Shown: positions 44,233-53,301 of the stretch, in pieces
Numbering within the stretch: the stretch's first letter is position 1
Layout of the letters: every line of letters begins with the position of its first letter
Source of the DNA: Neptunicoccus sediminis
GTDB lineage: Bacteria > Pseudomonadota > Alphaproteobacteria > Rhodobacterales > Rhodobacteraceae
Assembly (NCBI RefSeq): GCF_001719615.1
Contig: NZ_MDVX01000011.1
Location: forward strand, 186,001-250,000
DNA length: 64,000 nucleotides
Reading direction: 5' to 3'
Program-made: the position numbers and the translations under genes
The notes under the pieces: model-generated
What the model saw: only the letters and a program-made list of their open reading frames with translations
Databases searched by the model: none
What the model was told of the DNA's origin: nothing

Positions 44233-44946
44233 GTGTCCAAGACTGACGATGCCTATCACGCTCTTAAACAGGATATTCTGTTCACGCGACTGGCGCCTGA
44301 CACGCCGTTAAATCTCAAAAAACTCGGTGCCCAATACGGGTTCGGATGGACCCCCATGCGCGAGGCGCTGGCGCGTCTGGAATCCGAACAACTGGTCCAT
44401 TCACGGGAGAATCGCGGGTTTATCGTGGCACCCGTGTCAGAGGCAGAGTTACACGACCTGACTAATGCGCGCCAGACTGTTGAACTGGCCATGCTGCGCG
44501 ATGCGATGGAACAGGGCGGCGAGGACTGGGAAGAATCTATTGTAACGGCCCATTTCCGTCTGGGGCGTTTCAAGGTGGATGCTGGGCAACTGACCGAGGC
44601 AGATTTTGACGCTTGGGAGACGCTCCACGACAGGTTTCACCGCGCCTTGCTTGCGGCGAGTCCGTCCAAAACGCTGCATTACTTTTACGATCACGTGAAC
44701 GCGCAATTGCTGCGGCACCGCAAATACCTTGCCATCAGTCCGGCCATTCGTGCCGCGCAAACAGACGGGGCAGAGCGTGACGCCGTTGTTGCCCGTCTTG
44801 CAGAGGCGCTGTCCCTTGAAGGACATACAGCGATCATGGAAGCGGTAATCGACCGGGACAAAAAACGCGCCGAACAGTTGCTCGGCGCGCATATTGAACT
44901 GACGCGTCAGGTGTTTACAGCCGCAACCGGCGTGGCGGTCAGGTAA
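44233..44946 (+). CDS. GntR-family regulator, FCD type, probable kynU regulator
   Basis: 237 residues from GTG 44233, which has AGGAG nine bases upstream. An in-frame start at 44128 would read through the inverted-repeat operator and is rejected. The winged helix reads DDAYHALKQDILFTRLAPDT then GWTPMREALARLESEQLVHS; the FCD helical domain follows (ELHDLTNARQTVELAMLRDA, EALSLEGHTAIMEAVIDRD). Its 3' end overlaps the convergent kynU by eight bases. Shared AT-rich repeats upstream of both genes suggest it controls kynU; the effector could be kynurenine or an anthranilate-related compound. Confidence 0.88.
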   Translation: MSKTDDAYHALKQDILFTRLAPDTPLNLKKLGAQYGFGWTPMREALARLESEQLVHSRENRGFIVAPVSEAELHDLTNARQTVELAMLRDAMEQGGEDWEESIVTAHFRLGRFKVDAGQLTEADFDAWETLHDRFHRALLAASPSKTLHYFYDHVNAQLLRHRKYLAISPAIRAAQTDGAERDAVVARLAEALSLEGHTAIMEAVIDRDKKRAEQLLGAHIELTRQVFTAATGVAVR

Positions 44947-46189
44947 CGGCCTGACGGGTTTTGAATTTCTCCTGATCCCACTCGTTTGTCTCCATGATCT
45001 CGCGCAGGTGACGGACCGAGTTCCAGATGTCCAGATAGGTCACATAAGGTGCCGCAAAACCGAACCGCAGGATGTCAGGCGCGCGGAAATCCCCGATGAC
45101 GCCGCGCGCAATCAACGCCTGCATGATCGGATACCCCTCGGCGTGGGTCAGGGAAACCTGACTGCCCCGCTTGGCCCCGTCCCGCGGGCTGGCCAGTTCA
45201 AAGCCCATACCCGCCAGTTCCTGTTCCACCAGCGCGATGAACAGGTCGCCAAGCTGCTGGTTCTTTTTGCGAAGCGCTGTCATATCCACATCAGCAAAAA
45301 CCCCGAGTGCTTCTTCCAGCGCGATCAGGCCCAGCTGCGAGGCTGTGCCGGTCAGCATCCGGTCGATCTTGGCGTGGGGTTCATAGCCTTGGGTGAATTC
45401 AAACGGTTTGGCATGGCCGTGCCAACCGGTCAGCGGCTGGTGCATATCGGACAGGTGGCGGGTAGCCACAAACAGGAACGCGGGCGCACCCGGTCCACCG
45501 TTCAGGTACTTATATCCGCAGCCCACAGCGAAATCCGCATTGCAGCCGTTCAGGTCCACGGGCAGCGTACCGGCGGAATGGGCCAGATCCCAGATCACAA
45601 GCCCCCCGAGCGCCTGCGCCTGCGCGGTGATGCCTTTCATGTCGTAGATGCGGCCCGTTTTGTAATGCACATGGGTCAGTTGCACAGCAGCAAGGCTCTC
45701 GCCAGCCTCGGCAATGGCTTGTTCCACCTCTTCAGGTGCGACGCAGCGCAGTTCGCAGCCCATCATATCGGCAACTTCGGCGTTGATATAAACGTCGGTT
45801 GGAAAGTTACCCTTTTCAGAGATGATGACCTTGCGATCCTTGCGCATCCGCAGCGCCCCGACGAGCACTTTATAAAGGTTCACAGAGGTAGAGTCGCAAA
45901 CGATGACTTCATCCGCTTCGGCGCCGATCAGACGGGCAATCGCCGCGCCGGTTCTTTGGGGGGCCGGATACCAATCCGCGTCATTCCAGCTGCGGATAAG
46001 ACCTTTGCCCCATTCCTCTGTCACTGCTTTTTGCAGCCGCGCATCAACGCCTTTGGGCAGCGCACCAAGAGAGTTGCCGTCGAGATAGATCACGTCTTCG
46101 GGCAATTCAAAGCGATCTTTCAAATGGGCCATAGGGTCGCTGGCGTCCATCTTTTCGATCAATTCACGGGTGTAGGTCTGTTGGGTCAT
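44939..46189 (-). CDS. kynU: Kynureninase
   Basis: 416-residue PLP enzyme cleaving kynurenine to anthranilate and alanine. Conserved parts include YLDGNSLGALPKG, the phosphate-binding CDSTSVNLYKVL, VIWDLAHSAGTLPVDLN with the PLP-interacting Asp, and GCGYKYLNGGPGAPAFLFV holding the Schiff-base Lys. GPGAPAF is diagnostic for the family. No tryptophan or kynurenine oxygenase genes (kynA, kynB) are beside it here, so these would be elsewhere or kynurenine is taken up. Confidence 0.96.
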   Translation of the reverse strand: MTQQTYTRELIEKMDASDPMAHLKDRFELPEDVIYLDGNSLGALPKGVDARLQKAVTEEWGKGLIRSWNDADWYPAPQRTGAAIARLIGAEADEVIVCDSTSVNLYKVLVGALRMRKDRKVIISEKGNFPTDVYINAEVADMMGCELRCVAPEEVEQAIAEAGESLAAVQLTHVHYKTGRIYDMKGITAQAQALGGLVIWDLAHSAGTLPVDLNGCNADFAVGCGYKYLNGGPGAPAFLFVATRHLSDMHQPLTGWHGHAKPFEFTQGYEPHAKIDRMLTGTASQLGLIALEEALGVFADVDMTALRKKNQQLGDLFIALVEQELAGMGFELASPRDGAKRGSQVSLTHAEGYPIMQALIARGVIGDFRAPDILRFGFAAPYVTYLDIWNSVRHLREIMETNEWDQEKFKTRQAVT

Positions 46190-46219
46190 GTCGGGCTCCG
46201 GTGAGGGTTGTGGGTGTCT

Positions 46220-46260
46220 CTATATATATTGTACGGTGAATTTCAATGATTATATATAAT
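46220..46260 (-). promoter_or_regulatory. AT-rich repeats in the kynU promoter
   Basis: Upstream of kynU are CTATATATATTG (46220-46231) and a perfect 12-base palindrome ATTATATATAAT (46249-46260), about 29 bases apart. They resemble the CGATATAT/ATATATCG pair before the neighbouring GntR gene, so they may be sites of that regulator. Overlap with the promoter's own TATA-like boxes makes the call tentative. Confidence 0.4.
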
Positions 46261-46304
46261 TTTTCTAACGACCCGGTCCGGAGTTCGCAAAACCCCCTTA
46301 AACG

Positions 46305-46332
46305 AAAAAGGACCGCACAGTGGCGGTCCTTT
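46305..46332 (-). terminator. Terminator of the peptide/GGT/M20 operon
   Basis: Stem AAAGGACCGC (46307-46316) and GCGGTCCTTT (46323-46332) around an ACAGTG loop. On the minus strand it is followed by a run of T, as in a standard Rho-independent terminator. It lies 25 bases past the M20 peptidase stop and ends the operon before the kynU promoter. Confidence 0.88.
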
Positions 46333-46357
46333 CTAACGTTTCGGGTGAGGACACCCT

Positions 46358-47755
46358 TTAGATTTTTGCAGGCACAGCATCCTTATCTGCGCCGATGTCC
46401 CAAAACAGACCTGCCATCACTTGCAACGCATCACGGCAAACGGGTTTAAGCACATGCTCGTTCGGGGCATGTTGCGAACACCCGCGATAGCTGTGGGGGA
46501 CCCAGACGGTCGGAAGTTCCAGCACTTCGCTGAACGTGTCGTTCGGCAGCGACCCTGCGAGATTGGGCAGCACATGGGGTTCCTGCCCTGCGGTGCGGGT
46601 CAGGCTGTTCTTTACATAGGCCACCCAAGGATGGTTCGGGTCCAAACGGGTCGCCGCAAAGAATCCCCGATCCTGCGGGGTGATTTTCACATCCTCATAC
46701 CCGTTTGCGTCCAGATGGCGGCGCAGGGCGGGCAGGATGTCGTCTGTTTCCGTTCCAACCACGTAGCGCAACTGACAGGTGGCCCGCGCAGAGGCGGAGA
46801 TGGCATTTACCGGCGCTTCGGGCACGCCAGAGGTCATGGCGAGTACTGCAAAGCTGTTCCAGCCGTAAACCCGTTCCGCAGGGGTAAGGCTCTCCTCGCC
46901 CCAATCCGCATTGACCTCGGGGCCGTCCCCTTCGGACACCGGCAGGTCTTTGAGGGCGGCGCGAATATCATCTGTCAGGCTGGTCGGACGCCACTCGGGG
47001 ATCTGGATCTGGCCGCGTCGGTCACATATCGTTGCCAGCGCATGGGACAGGATCATCGCAGGATCCGCAAGCAATCCGCCCCAATTCCCCGAATGATGCG
47101 CTCCTTCACGCAACTCAAGCGTCAGATCAAAGCCGATACCGCCCCGTGACCCCATAAACATGGTCGGACGGTCCGGTTGCAATCGCGGCCCGTCAGATGC
47201 GATCAGTACATCGGCGGACAGGCGGTCTTTTTGCGCGTTGAAAAATTCACGCAGACCGGCAGAGCCTGTTTCCTCGCTCATCTCGATCACGATTTTGACG
47301 TTAAAACCAAGGGAGCCACGCTCTGCCAGAACGGTTTCCAGCGCCGCGATATTGATCAGGTGTTGGCCCTTGTTGTCCGCCGTGCCACGCCCGTAAAGCC
47401 GCTCGCCCTCTTCAACCAGCTTGAAAGGATGCAGACCCTCGCGCCACTGTTCGGTTTGGGCGCGGATCACATCGCCGTGGCCATAGGTCAGAACCGTGGT
47501 CAGGGCAGGATCTTCGATCCGCTCCCCGATCAGCAGCGGACCGCCGGCGGGGTTGGGGTTTGGGAAGATCTCGCAGGTGAAACCGGCAGCTTCCAGACGG
47601 GGCTGCATGGTTTTTTCAAGGTACAGTCCCAGTTCTTCCTTGCGCTCGGGGTTCTGGCTTTCGGTTTCGTGAGAGACCAGCTCGGCCAGTTCGGACTGGA
47701 AAGTGCCATTGTCAAAATAGCTGCTGATACGTTCTATTGCTGCGTCGCGGGTCAT
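46358..47755 (-). CDS. M20 family metallopeptidase
   Basis: 465-residue zinc peptidase of the M20 family (dipeptidase/carboxypeptidase type). Metal-site motifs are [10 protein letters not shown] (His and Asp ligand region), [16 protein letters not shown] with the bridging Asp, and [14 protein letters not shown] with the catalytic Glu pair. It has no signal peptide, so it acts in the cytoplasm. ATG 47755 follows GAGGA and overlaps the ggt stop by four bases. Sitting after an imported-peptide transporter and GGT, it probably cleaves the dipeptide left after gamma-glutamyl removal. Confidence 0.9.
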   Translation of the reverse strand: MTRDAAIERISSYFDNGTFQSELAELVSHETESQNPERKEELGLYLEKTMQPRLEAAGFTCEIFPNPNPAGGPLLIGERIEDPALTTVLTYGHGDVIRAQTEQWREGLHPFKLVEEGERLYGRGTADNKGQHLINIAALETVLAERGSLGFNVKIVIEMSEETGSAGLREFFNAQKDRLSADVLIASDGPRLQPDRPTMFMGSRGGIGFDLTLELREGAHHSGNWGGLLADPAMILSHALATICDRRGQIQIPEWRPTSLTDDIRAALKDLPVSEGDGPEVNADWGEESLTPAERVYGWNSFAVLAMTSGVPEAPVNAISASARATCQLRYVVGTETDDILPALRRHLDANGYEDVKITPQDRGFFAATRLDPNHPWVAYVKNSLTRTAGQEPHVLPNLAGSLPNDTFSEVLELPTVWVPHSYRGCSQHAPNEHVLKPVCRDALQVMAGLFWDIGADKDAVPAKI

Positions 47756-49332
47756 ATCTGATCCTCGGATATTGCATCGCCCCACGGCGACATGATTTCG
47801 GTGCAGCCGGCATTTTTCCCGTTCCGTCGCATGACACCTGCGGTGCAGGCAAAAGCGTAGGGAAAGATCGTCCGGCGGGTGGTGTGGATCGGGTGTTTCT
47901 CTGCCAGTCCGGCCTGAACATCCGCTGGCAGACTGTCGTCCACCACCACGGTATCCCCGCCCGACACATCAATGCGCGGGTGGTGAAACGCGTCCGACAG
48001 GGACATGCCGTAATCGCTGACAAAAGACGAAAGCTGAGATACAGCGCCAACGATCTTGCGCCCGCCCGATGCGCCAAAGGCAAAGCGTGCGCCATCGCCG
48101 GTTTCCCCGATCACAGGGCAGACATTCATCAGACAGGGTTTGCCCGCGGCCAGAGAGTTCGGCTTGCCCTGTGTCGGGTCGAACCACATGATGCCGTTGT
48201 TCATCAGAAAGCCGGTAGAGGGAGACACAACACGGCTGCCGAAAATCGACAGCAGGGTCTGGGTCTGGGCGACCATATTGCCGTGACGGTCCACAACCGA
48301 AAAATGCGTGGTGCAACCGGGGGCTTCGGGGGATTCCCCGTCATGACCCATCTCAGCCAGTCGTTTGGCATAGGCCGCTTTCAGCCCGTCCACATAGGCG
48401 GCATAGGCCGCTCCGTCCGGCGTTGTGCCATTCATCGTCGCAGGGTCGAGGTGTTGGAACACCTGCTGGAAGGTCGGACCAGCGGTCAGACCGGGCAGAA
48501 CGTTGAATTTCGCGCTGCCGTGGCTGAATTGCAGCGGCGCATGAAAACTGGCGTTATAGGCACGCAGGTCCTCATGGCTCAGACTGCCACCTTTGGCCTG
48601 AACATCCGCAGCCATCATGGCCCCCAGATCGCCGTCGTAAAGGGTGCGGTGGCCGTTTTCCGCAATCTCTGCAAGGGACTGGCCCATAGCCTTCATGTCC
48701 AGACGTTTTTCAGCAACGCTGGTCCATCCGGCAATGGTCGGCCACTGGCCGTCCTCCAGAAACAGCGCAGCCGCATCAGGGTCTTGCGCCAGCGCGCGGG
48801 TGGTAGAAGCGATGATCAGCGCCGCGTACCAGTCCACATAAAGACCCTCATGAGCCAGATCGACTGCAGGCTGCACCAGATCGCGCCAAGGCATTTTGCC
48901 AAACCGTTCGTGCGCTTTGCCCACGCCATCCACAAGCCCCGGTACGGCGATGGATTTGGCACCCTGAACGTTGCGGTCGTCCACAACCTTTTCCCATGGG
49001 AACAGGTCATCGGCCTTGCCCGCACCCGACAAAGGATAATCGGCAATGTCGAGGTTCTTGGGAGAGCGCATCCCGTAGTTAAGCGCGTAAGCCTTTTGTT
49101 CGTCCGCGCGCCAGAGCATCATCGCCCCGCCACCGGCAGGGCCTGACATCCAGGGTTCTACAACACCGATCGCAAAGGAGACAGCCGTGGCCGCATCCAC
49201 CGCATCGCCCCCCGCCGCGAGCACTTCGGCCCCGATACGGGCCGCGCGGGAATGCTGTGCCGCAACCACGCCGTGCTCGGTTTCGATCACGGTCTTGCGA
49301 ATTGTCTGGCTGTTAGAGAGGTTGGGGATCAT
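47752..49332 (-). CDS. ggt: Gamma-glutamyltransferase family protein, no signal peptide
   Basis: 526-residue Ntn-hydrolase. The predicted autocleavage nucleophile is Thr341 in [10 protein letters not shown], splitting large and small subunits; PAGGGAMML and [13 protein letters not shown] are other typical parts. Most Ggt enzymes have a signal peptide, but this one begins [20 protein letters not shown] without one, so it is probably cytoplasmic. Its ATG overlaps the stop of the transporter ATPase by one base. It would hydrolyse gamma-glutamyl peptides or amides brought in by the linked ABC transporter. Confidence 0.9.
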   Translation of the reverse strand: MIPNLSNSQTIRKTVIETEHGVVAAQHSRAARIGAEVLAAGGDAVDAATAVSFAIGVVEPWMSGPAGGGAMMLWRADEQKAYALNYGMRSPKNLDIADYPLSGAGKADDLFPWEKVVDDRNVQGAKSIAVPGLVDGVGKAHERFGKMPWRDLVQPAVDLAHEGLYVDWYAALIIASTTRALAQDPDAAALFLEDGQWPTIAGWTSVAEKRLDMKAMGQSLAEIAENGHRTLYDGDLGAMMAADVQAKGGSLSHEDLRAYNASFHAPLQFSHGSAKFNVLPGLTAGPTFQQVFQHLDPATMNGTTPDGAAYAAYVDGLKAAYAKRLAEMGHDGESPEAPGCTTHFSVVDRHGNMVAQTQTLLSIFGSRVVSPSTGFLMNNGIMWFDPTQGKPNSLAAGKPCLMNVCPVIGETGDGARFAFGASGGRKIVGAVSQLSSFVSDYGMSLSDAFHHPRIDVSGGDTVVVDDSLPADVQAGLAEKHPIHTTRRTIFPYAFACTAGVMRRNGKNAGCTEIMSPWGDAISEDQI

Positions 49333-50348
49333 CACACAGCCTCCCGCACCAGTGGTGCGCCGGTGTTATACCCGTTTTCCGTGTCGAACAGGTGACATTC
49401 CACATGGCCTTCCGGTGTAGGAACCGGGCGCGGTGCAATCTCTGCGCAGTGGGTCATGGCCATCGGACAGCGGGGGTGGAAATGACAGCCGCTTGGCGGG
49501 GCGATGGGGTTCGGATACTCCATCCCGAGTTCGGTGTCCGGCACGCCTTTGCCCGCTTCCGGTGTCAGCACCGATTTCAGCAAAGCCTGCGTGTATGGGT
49601 GTCCCGAAGTATCGAACAACCCGCCCACGGACGATTCTTCAACGATCCGGCCAAGATACATCACAGCCACGCGGGTGGCGAGATGTTCGACAACGGCAAG
49701 ATCGTGACTAATGAACAGGTAGGTCAGGTTAAACTCGGCCCGCAAGTCGTTCAGAAGGTTGAGGATCTGGCTTTGCACCGACACGTCAAGCGCGGAGGTC
49801 GGCTCGTCGCAAATCACGATTTCCGGCTTCATGATTAGCGCCCGCGCGATGGCTACGCGCTGGCGCTGGCCGCCGGACATCTGGCTTGGATAGGTGCGCA
49901 TCACCCGTTGTGGCAGGCCGACGATATCCAGAATCTCCCGAACGGCCTTATCCTGTGAATTACTGTCGCCAATGTGATGCACCCGCAGGGGCAGCGAGAT
50001 AATATCCTCGATAGATTTGCGCGGGTTGAGAGAGGAATACGGATCCTGAAAGATCGGCTGGATCCGGCGGGCGAGCGTTCGCCTGTCCGTTGCGCCGATG
50101 ACTTCGCCGTCGACCCGCACTTCCCCTTTCGTCGGGTCTTCAAGGCCCAGCAGGATTTTGGCGAGCGTGGACTTCCCGCAGCCGGATTCACCGACAAGGC
50201 CAAGGACCTCCCCCCGTTTGAGGGAGAGAGACACATCATTGATCGCCTTTAGCGGCTTGGGCTTGCCAAACATCCCCTGTTTAACGGTGTAGGTTTTGGA
50301 AACGTTGCGCAGTTCCAGCACCGGCTGGTTTGTGTCGGGATTGCTCAT
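49332..50348 (-). CDS. Peptide ABC transporter ATPase, DppF type
   Basis: 338-residue OppF/DppF ATPase. Walker A is GESGCGKST (about residues 53-61), the signature is [15 protein letters not shown], Walker B is IVICDEPTSALD, and the H-loop is LFISHDLAVVEH, all intact. The C-terminal oligopeptide-transporter extension GCHFHPRCPMAMTHCAE carries cysteines that bind an iron-sulfur cluster in some homologues. It works with the DppD-type ATPase, overlapping it by four bases. Confidence 0.93.
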   Translation of the reverse strand: MSNPDTNQPVLELRNVSKTYTVKQGMFGKPKPLKAINDVSLSLKRGEVLGLVGESGCGKSTLAKILLGLEDPTKGEVRVDGEVIGATDRRTLARRIQPIFQDPYSSLNPRKSIEDIISLPLRVHHIGDSNSQDKAVREILDIVGLPQRVMRTYPSQMSGGQRQRVAIARALIMKPEIVICDEPTSALDVSVQSQILNLLNDLRAEFNLTYLFISHDLAVVEHLATRVAVMYLGRIVEESSVGGLFDTSGHPYTQALLKSVLTPEAGKGVPDTELGMEYPNPIAPPSGCHFHPRCPMAMTHCAEIAPRPVPTPEGHVECHLFDTENGYNTGAPLVREAV

Positions 50349-51340
50349 ACGGCGGTCTCCGCGGTTTGGTGGCCTGTCTCATGGACGCAGCGGAAACGGT
50401 GGTTCTCCGCAGGCTTTCTATGGGGGATTGCGTCGCGGCAGGCCGCAACAGCATGATCGCAACGGGTGCGGAAAGGGCAGCCGGTTACACCGCCCACAAG
50501 GTTTGGCACGATGCCCGGAATAGTGCCAAGTCGCGCACCCCGTTCGGTTTTACCCGGTTGCGGGATACAGCGCAGCAGGCCACGGGTGTAGGGGTGCATC
50601 GGCGCGTTGAACACTTGTTCCGCCGATCCGGTTTCCACCAGTTCACCCGCATACATCACCGCGACTTTATCCGCGACACGGGCCACAACGCCCAGATCGT
50701 GCGTGATCAGGATCATCGCCATATTCATTTCCCGCCCGAGGTCCACCAGCAGACGCAGGATTTGCGCCTGAATGGTCACATCAAGCGCGGTCGTAGGTTC
50801 GTCCGCGATGATCAGTTCGGGTTCGCACATCAGCGCCATTGCGATCATGACACGCTGGCGCAGACCCCCCGAAAGCTGGTGGGGATATTGCGACAGGCGG
50901 CTTTCGGCGGCGGTAATGCCAACCTTTTCCAACAGCTCTACAGCACGGGCGCGGGCCGCGTCTTTGCCGACATTACGGTGCAATAGCAGCGCTTCCATCA
51001 ACTGGTTGCCGATGGTGAAGGCAGGATTGAGCGAGGTCATCGGCTCTTGAAAGATCATCGCCATCCGGTCGCCGCGCAGGGCACGCATGGTTTTGTTGTT
51101 GGCTTTGGTCAGGTCGATGCCGTCAAATTCCATCTGCGTGGCGGTGCGTTTGATCCGCCCGCCCAGCAACCCCATCAGCGCAAGCGAGGTCAGGGATTTC
51201 CCCGATCCGCTTTCGCCAACGATACACAGGGTTTCCCCGCGGTTGAGGTCAAAATCAATGCCGCGCACCGCATTCAGAGTGCCCCCACCGACCGGAATGT
51301 CGATGGTCAGGTCTTTTACGCGCAAAAGTGGACTGTTCAT
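50345..51340 (-). CDS. Peptide ABC transporter ATPase, DppD type
   Basis: 331-residue OppD/DppD ATPase with intact Walker A (GESGSGKSL), signature (LSGGLRQRVMIAMAL), Walker B (LIIADEPTTALD) and H-loop (LITHDLGVVARV). The C-terminal CPFRTRCDHAVAACRD is the usual oligopeptide-transporter extension. ATG 51340 has CGGAG upstream and comes four bases after dppC; a longer reading overlapping dppC is rejected. It energises import with the DppF-type partner. Confidence 0.93.
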   Translation of the reverse strand: MNSPLLRVKDLTIDIPVGGGTLNAVRGIDFDLNRGETLCIVGESGSGKSLTSLALMGLLGGRIKRTATQMEFDGIDLTKANNKTMRALRGDRMAMIFQEPMTSLNPAFTIGNQLMEALLLHRNVGKDAARARAVELLEKVGITAAESRLSQYPHQLSGGLRQRVMIAMALMCEPELIIADEPTTALDVTIQAQILRLLVDLGREMNMAMILITHDLGVVARVADKVAVMYAGELVETGSAEQVFNAPMHPYTRGLLRCIPQPGKTERGARLGTIPGIVPNLVGGVTGCPFRTRCDHAVAACRDAIPHRKPAENHRFRCVHETGHQTAETAV

Positions 51341-51344
51341 CAGT

Positions 51345-52256
51345 TTAACTCCGGTTTTCTGGGGCAGTGACGTCACGCAGACCGTCGCCCATCAGGTTGA
51401 TCGCCAGAACCAACACAAACAATACGGCACCCGGTATCAGGACCATCCAAGGCTCGAACAGCATCATGTTCTTGCCTTCGGACACCATCAGACCCCAGCT
51501 TGGGGTGGGGGGTTGTACGCCTAGACCCAGAAACGACAGTGCCGCTTCCAAAAGGATGGCATGGGCCATTTCAAGGGTCATCACAACGATCAGATTGTTG
51601 GCGATGTTGGGCATGATTTCGGACATCAGCACACGGGGGGTGGAACAACCGACGGCCTTGGCCGCTGCTACATATTCGCGGCCCCGCACCTGCAAGGTGC
51701 TGGAGCGCATCACAACCGCAAAACGATCCCAAAGCAGCAGACCGAGAACCACGATCACCACTTGCAACGATCCGCCAAGGATCGCCACAACCGCCAGCGC
51801 TACCAGAACCACCGGCATCGCCAGACGCACGTTGATCAGATAGGTCACAACGGCGTCAACCTTGCCGCCGAAATAACCGGCTGCGACACCCATTGCAGTG
51901 CCGATCACGCCGGAAATCGTGGCCGCGACCAGACCGATCAGCAGCGAAACCCGCGCGCCATAGATCAGGCGGGACAGGTAATCCCGCCCCAGATGGTCGG
52001 TGCCAAGGGGATGTTCCCAAGTGCCACCCAGAAACACCGGCGGTTTCATCCGTGCCATCAGGCTTTGGGCATAGGGGTCATGGGGTGCCAGCAAGGGGGC
52101 AAAAATCGCCACAAGCACCAGTAGTCCGAGTACGACGACACCGATCATCAGACCCTGATGGCCGAAAATCCGTTTACGCAGCATTTGTCCCGGTGTGGGA
52201 CCGACAATGGCCTCCAGCATGGGGTCGGTTGGCATGTTTGTTGTTGCGTCGCTCAT
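51345..52256 (-). CDS. Peptide ABC transporter permease, DppC type
   Basis: 303-residue OppC/DppC permease. It has the family's cytoplasmic N-terminus, a first helix (GLMIGVVVLGLLVLVAIFAP), the periplasmic GTDHLGRDYLSRLIYGARVS signature and six helices in all; the EAA loop reads YVAAAKAVGCSTPRVLMSEI. It pairs with the DppB-type permease one base upstream. Peptide-class transporters also carry nickel, glutathione or other small amides, so specificity must be taken from context. Confidence 0.93.
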   Translation of the reverse strand: MSDATTNMPTDPMLEAIVGPTPGQMLRKRIFGHQGLMIGVVVLGLLVLVAIFAPLLAPHDPYAQSLMARMKPPVFLGGTWEHPLGTDHLGRDYLSRLIYGARVSLLIGLVAATISGVIGTAMGVAAGYFGGKVDAVVTYLINVRLAMPVVLVALAVVAILGGSLQVVIVVLGLLLWDRFAVVMRSSTLQVRGREYVAAAKAVGCSTPRVLMSEIMPNIANNLIVVMTLEMAHAILLEAALSFLGLGVQPPTPSWGLMVSEGKNMMLFEPWMVLIPGAVLFVLVLAINLMGDGLRDVTAPENRS

Positions 52257-52257
52257 A

Positions 52258-53175
52258 TCAACCGGCCCTCATGCGTGGGTCAAGCCAGGCGTTAAGAACG
52301 TCCGACAAGAATGTGAAAACGATGTAGAAAAGGGAAAACACAAGGATCAGCGCCTGCACGGTCGGCAGGTCGTTCCGCGCGATGCTTTCCCACGCCAGAT
52401 AGCCTGCACCATGCAGCGCGAAAATGCTCTCCACAACGATGGACCCCCCCAGCATAAAGCCCATTTGCACGGCGGCGAGGCTGACCACCGGAATGATCGC
52501 ATTGCGCAGCGCGTGTTTGAACAGAACGGTAAATTCGCTGGCGCCCTTTGCCCGTGCGGTGCGGATATAATCCGAGGACAGAACCTCCAGCATACCGGCG
52601 CGAGTGAGGCGCATGATTGCCGGCATCGCGTAATAGCCCAGAACAATGGTCGGCATGATAAAGTGCCGCCAAGTGGACGTCCCGGAGGGCGGCAGAATGC
52701 CAAACTGGATCGAAAACACCACGATCAGGATCAGGCCGAACCAGAAGGATGGCATGGCTTGACCGGCCACCGACAGAAACAGCGCGATACGGTCAATAAT
52801 CGAGTTGGGACGGATCGCCGCCGCAACACCCAGCGGCACCGCCGTCAGCAGCGCAAAGGAAATCCCGCACAGGCCCAGCAGCATGGTGACTTGCAGACGT
52901 TCCGCAATCAGGCTGGCGACGGGCAGCTTGAAGTAATAGCTTTCGCCCAGATCCCCAACCAGAGCAGAGGACAGCCAGTCCCAGTATTGGATCAACATAG
53001 GACGGTCGAAACCATAGAGAACCCGGATCGCCTCGACGTCCTGGTCAGATGCTGTTTCGCCTGCCAGCGCTGCTGCGGGATCACCGGACAGGAACATCAG
53101 CGAAAAACTGATGAAAGACACGGTGAACGCAACCAGAACGGCAAGGCCCAAGCGTTTCAAGATAAAATTCAGCAC
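52258..53175 (-). CDS. Peptide ABC transporter permease, DppB type
   Basis: 305-residue OppB/DppB permease. It starts with the typical FILKRLGLAVLVAFTVSFIS helix, has MPSFWFGLILIVVFSIQFGI in mid-protein and the EAA loop DYIRTARAKGASEFTVLFKH near residue 200. It forms the channel with the DppC-type permease. A strong hairpin separates it from the binding-protein gene upstream, which should make the binding protein more abundant than the permeases. Confidence 0.93.
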   Translation of the reverse strand: MLNFILKRLGLAVLVAFTVSFISFSLMFLSGDPAAALAGETASDQDVEAIRVLYGFDRPMLIQYWDWLSSALVGDLGESYYFKLPVASLIAERLQVTMLLGLCGISFALLTAVPLGVAAAIRPNSIIDRIALFLSVAGQAMPSFWFGLILIVVFSIQFGILPPSGTSTWRHFIMPTIVLGYYAMPAIMRLTRAGMLEVLSSDYIRTARAKGASEFTVLFKHALRNAIIPVVSLAAVQMGFMLGGSIVVESIFALHGAGYLAWESIARNDLPTVQALILVFSLFYIVFTFLSDVLNAWLDPRMRAG

Positions 53176-53248
53176 TGGCGTAAATACCTCTTAGCTAAGT
53201 GCGGGAAAGGGGCCCGGTCCGTCGCAGTAAAAAATCCGCGCAGGGGGC

Positions 53249-53286
53249 AAAACAAAAGAGGGCGGAGGCCATGACAGCCTCCGCCC
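53249..53286 (-). terminator. Attenuating hairpin after the peptide-binding protein gene
   Basis: Perfect 10-base-pair stem GGGCGGAGGC (53260-53269) and GCCTCCGCCC (53277-53286) with a 7-base loop. On the minus strand it is followed by TCTTTTGTTTTG. It lies just past the binding-protein stop at 53302, inside the operon, and probably acts as a partial terminator. Confidence 0.78.
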
Positions 53287-53301
53287 GATATTCAGAATGG
53301 A

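Noticed and set aside
45008-46204. 398-residue open frame on the plus strand
   Set aside because: Antisense to kynU, which has clear catalytic motifs; the opposite frame has none.
47737-49146. 469-residue open frame on the plus strand
   Set aside because: Antisense to ggt; composition is shadow-like and there is no family resemblance.
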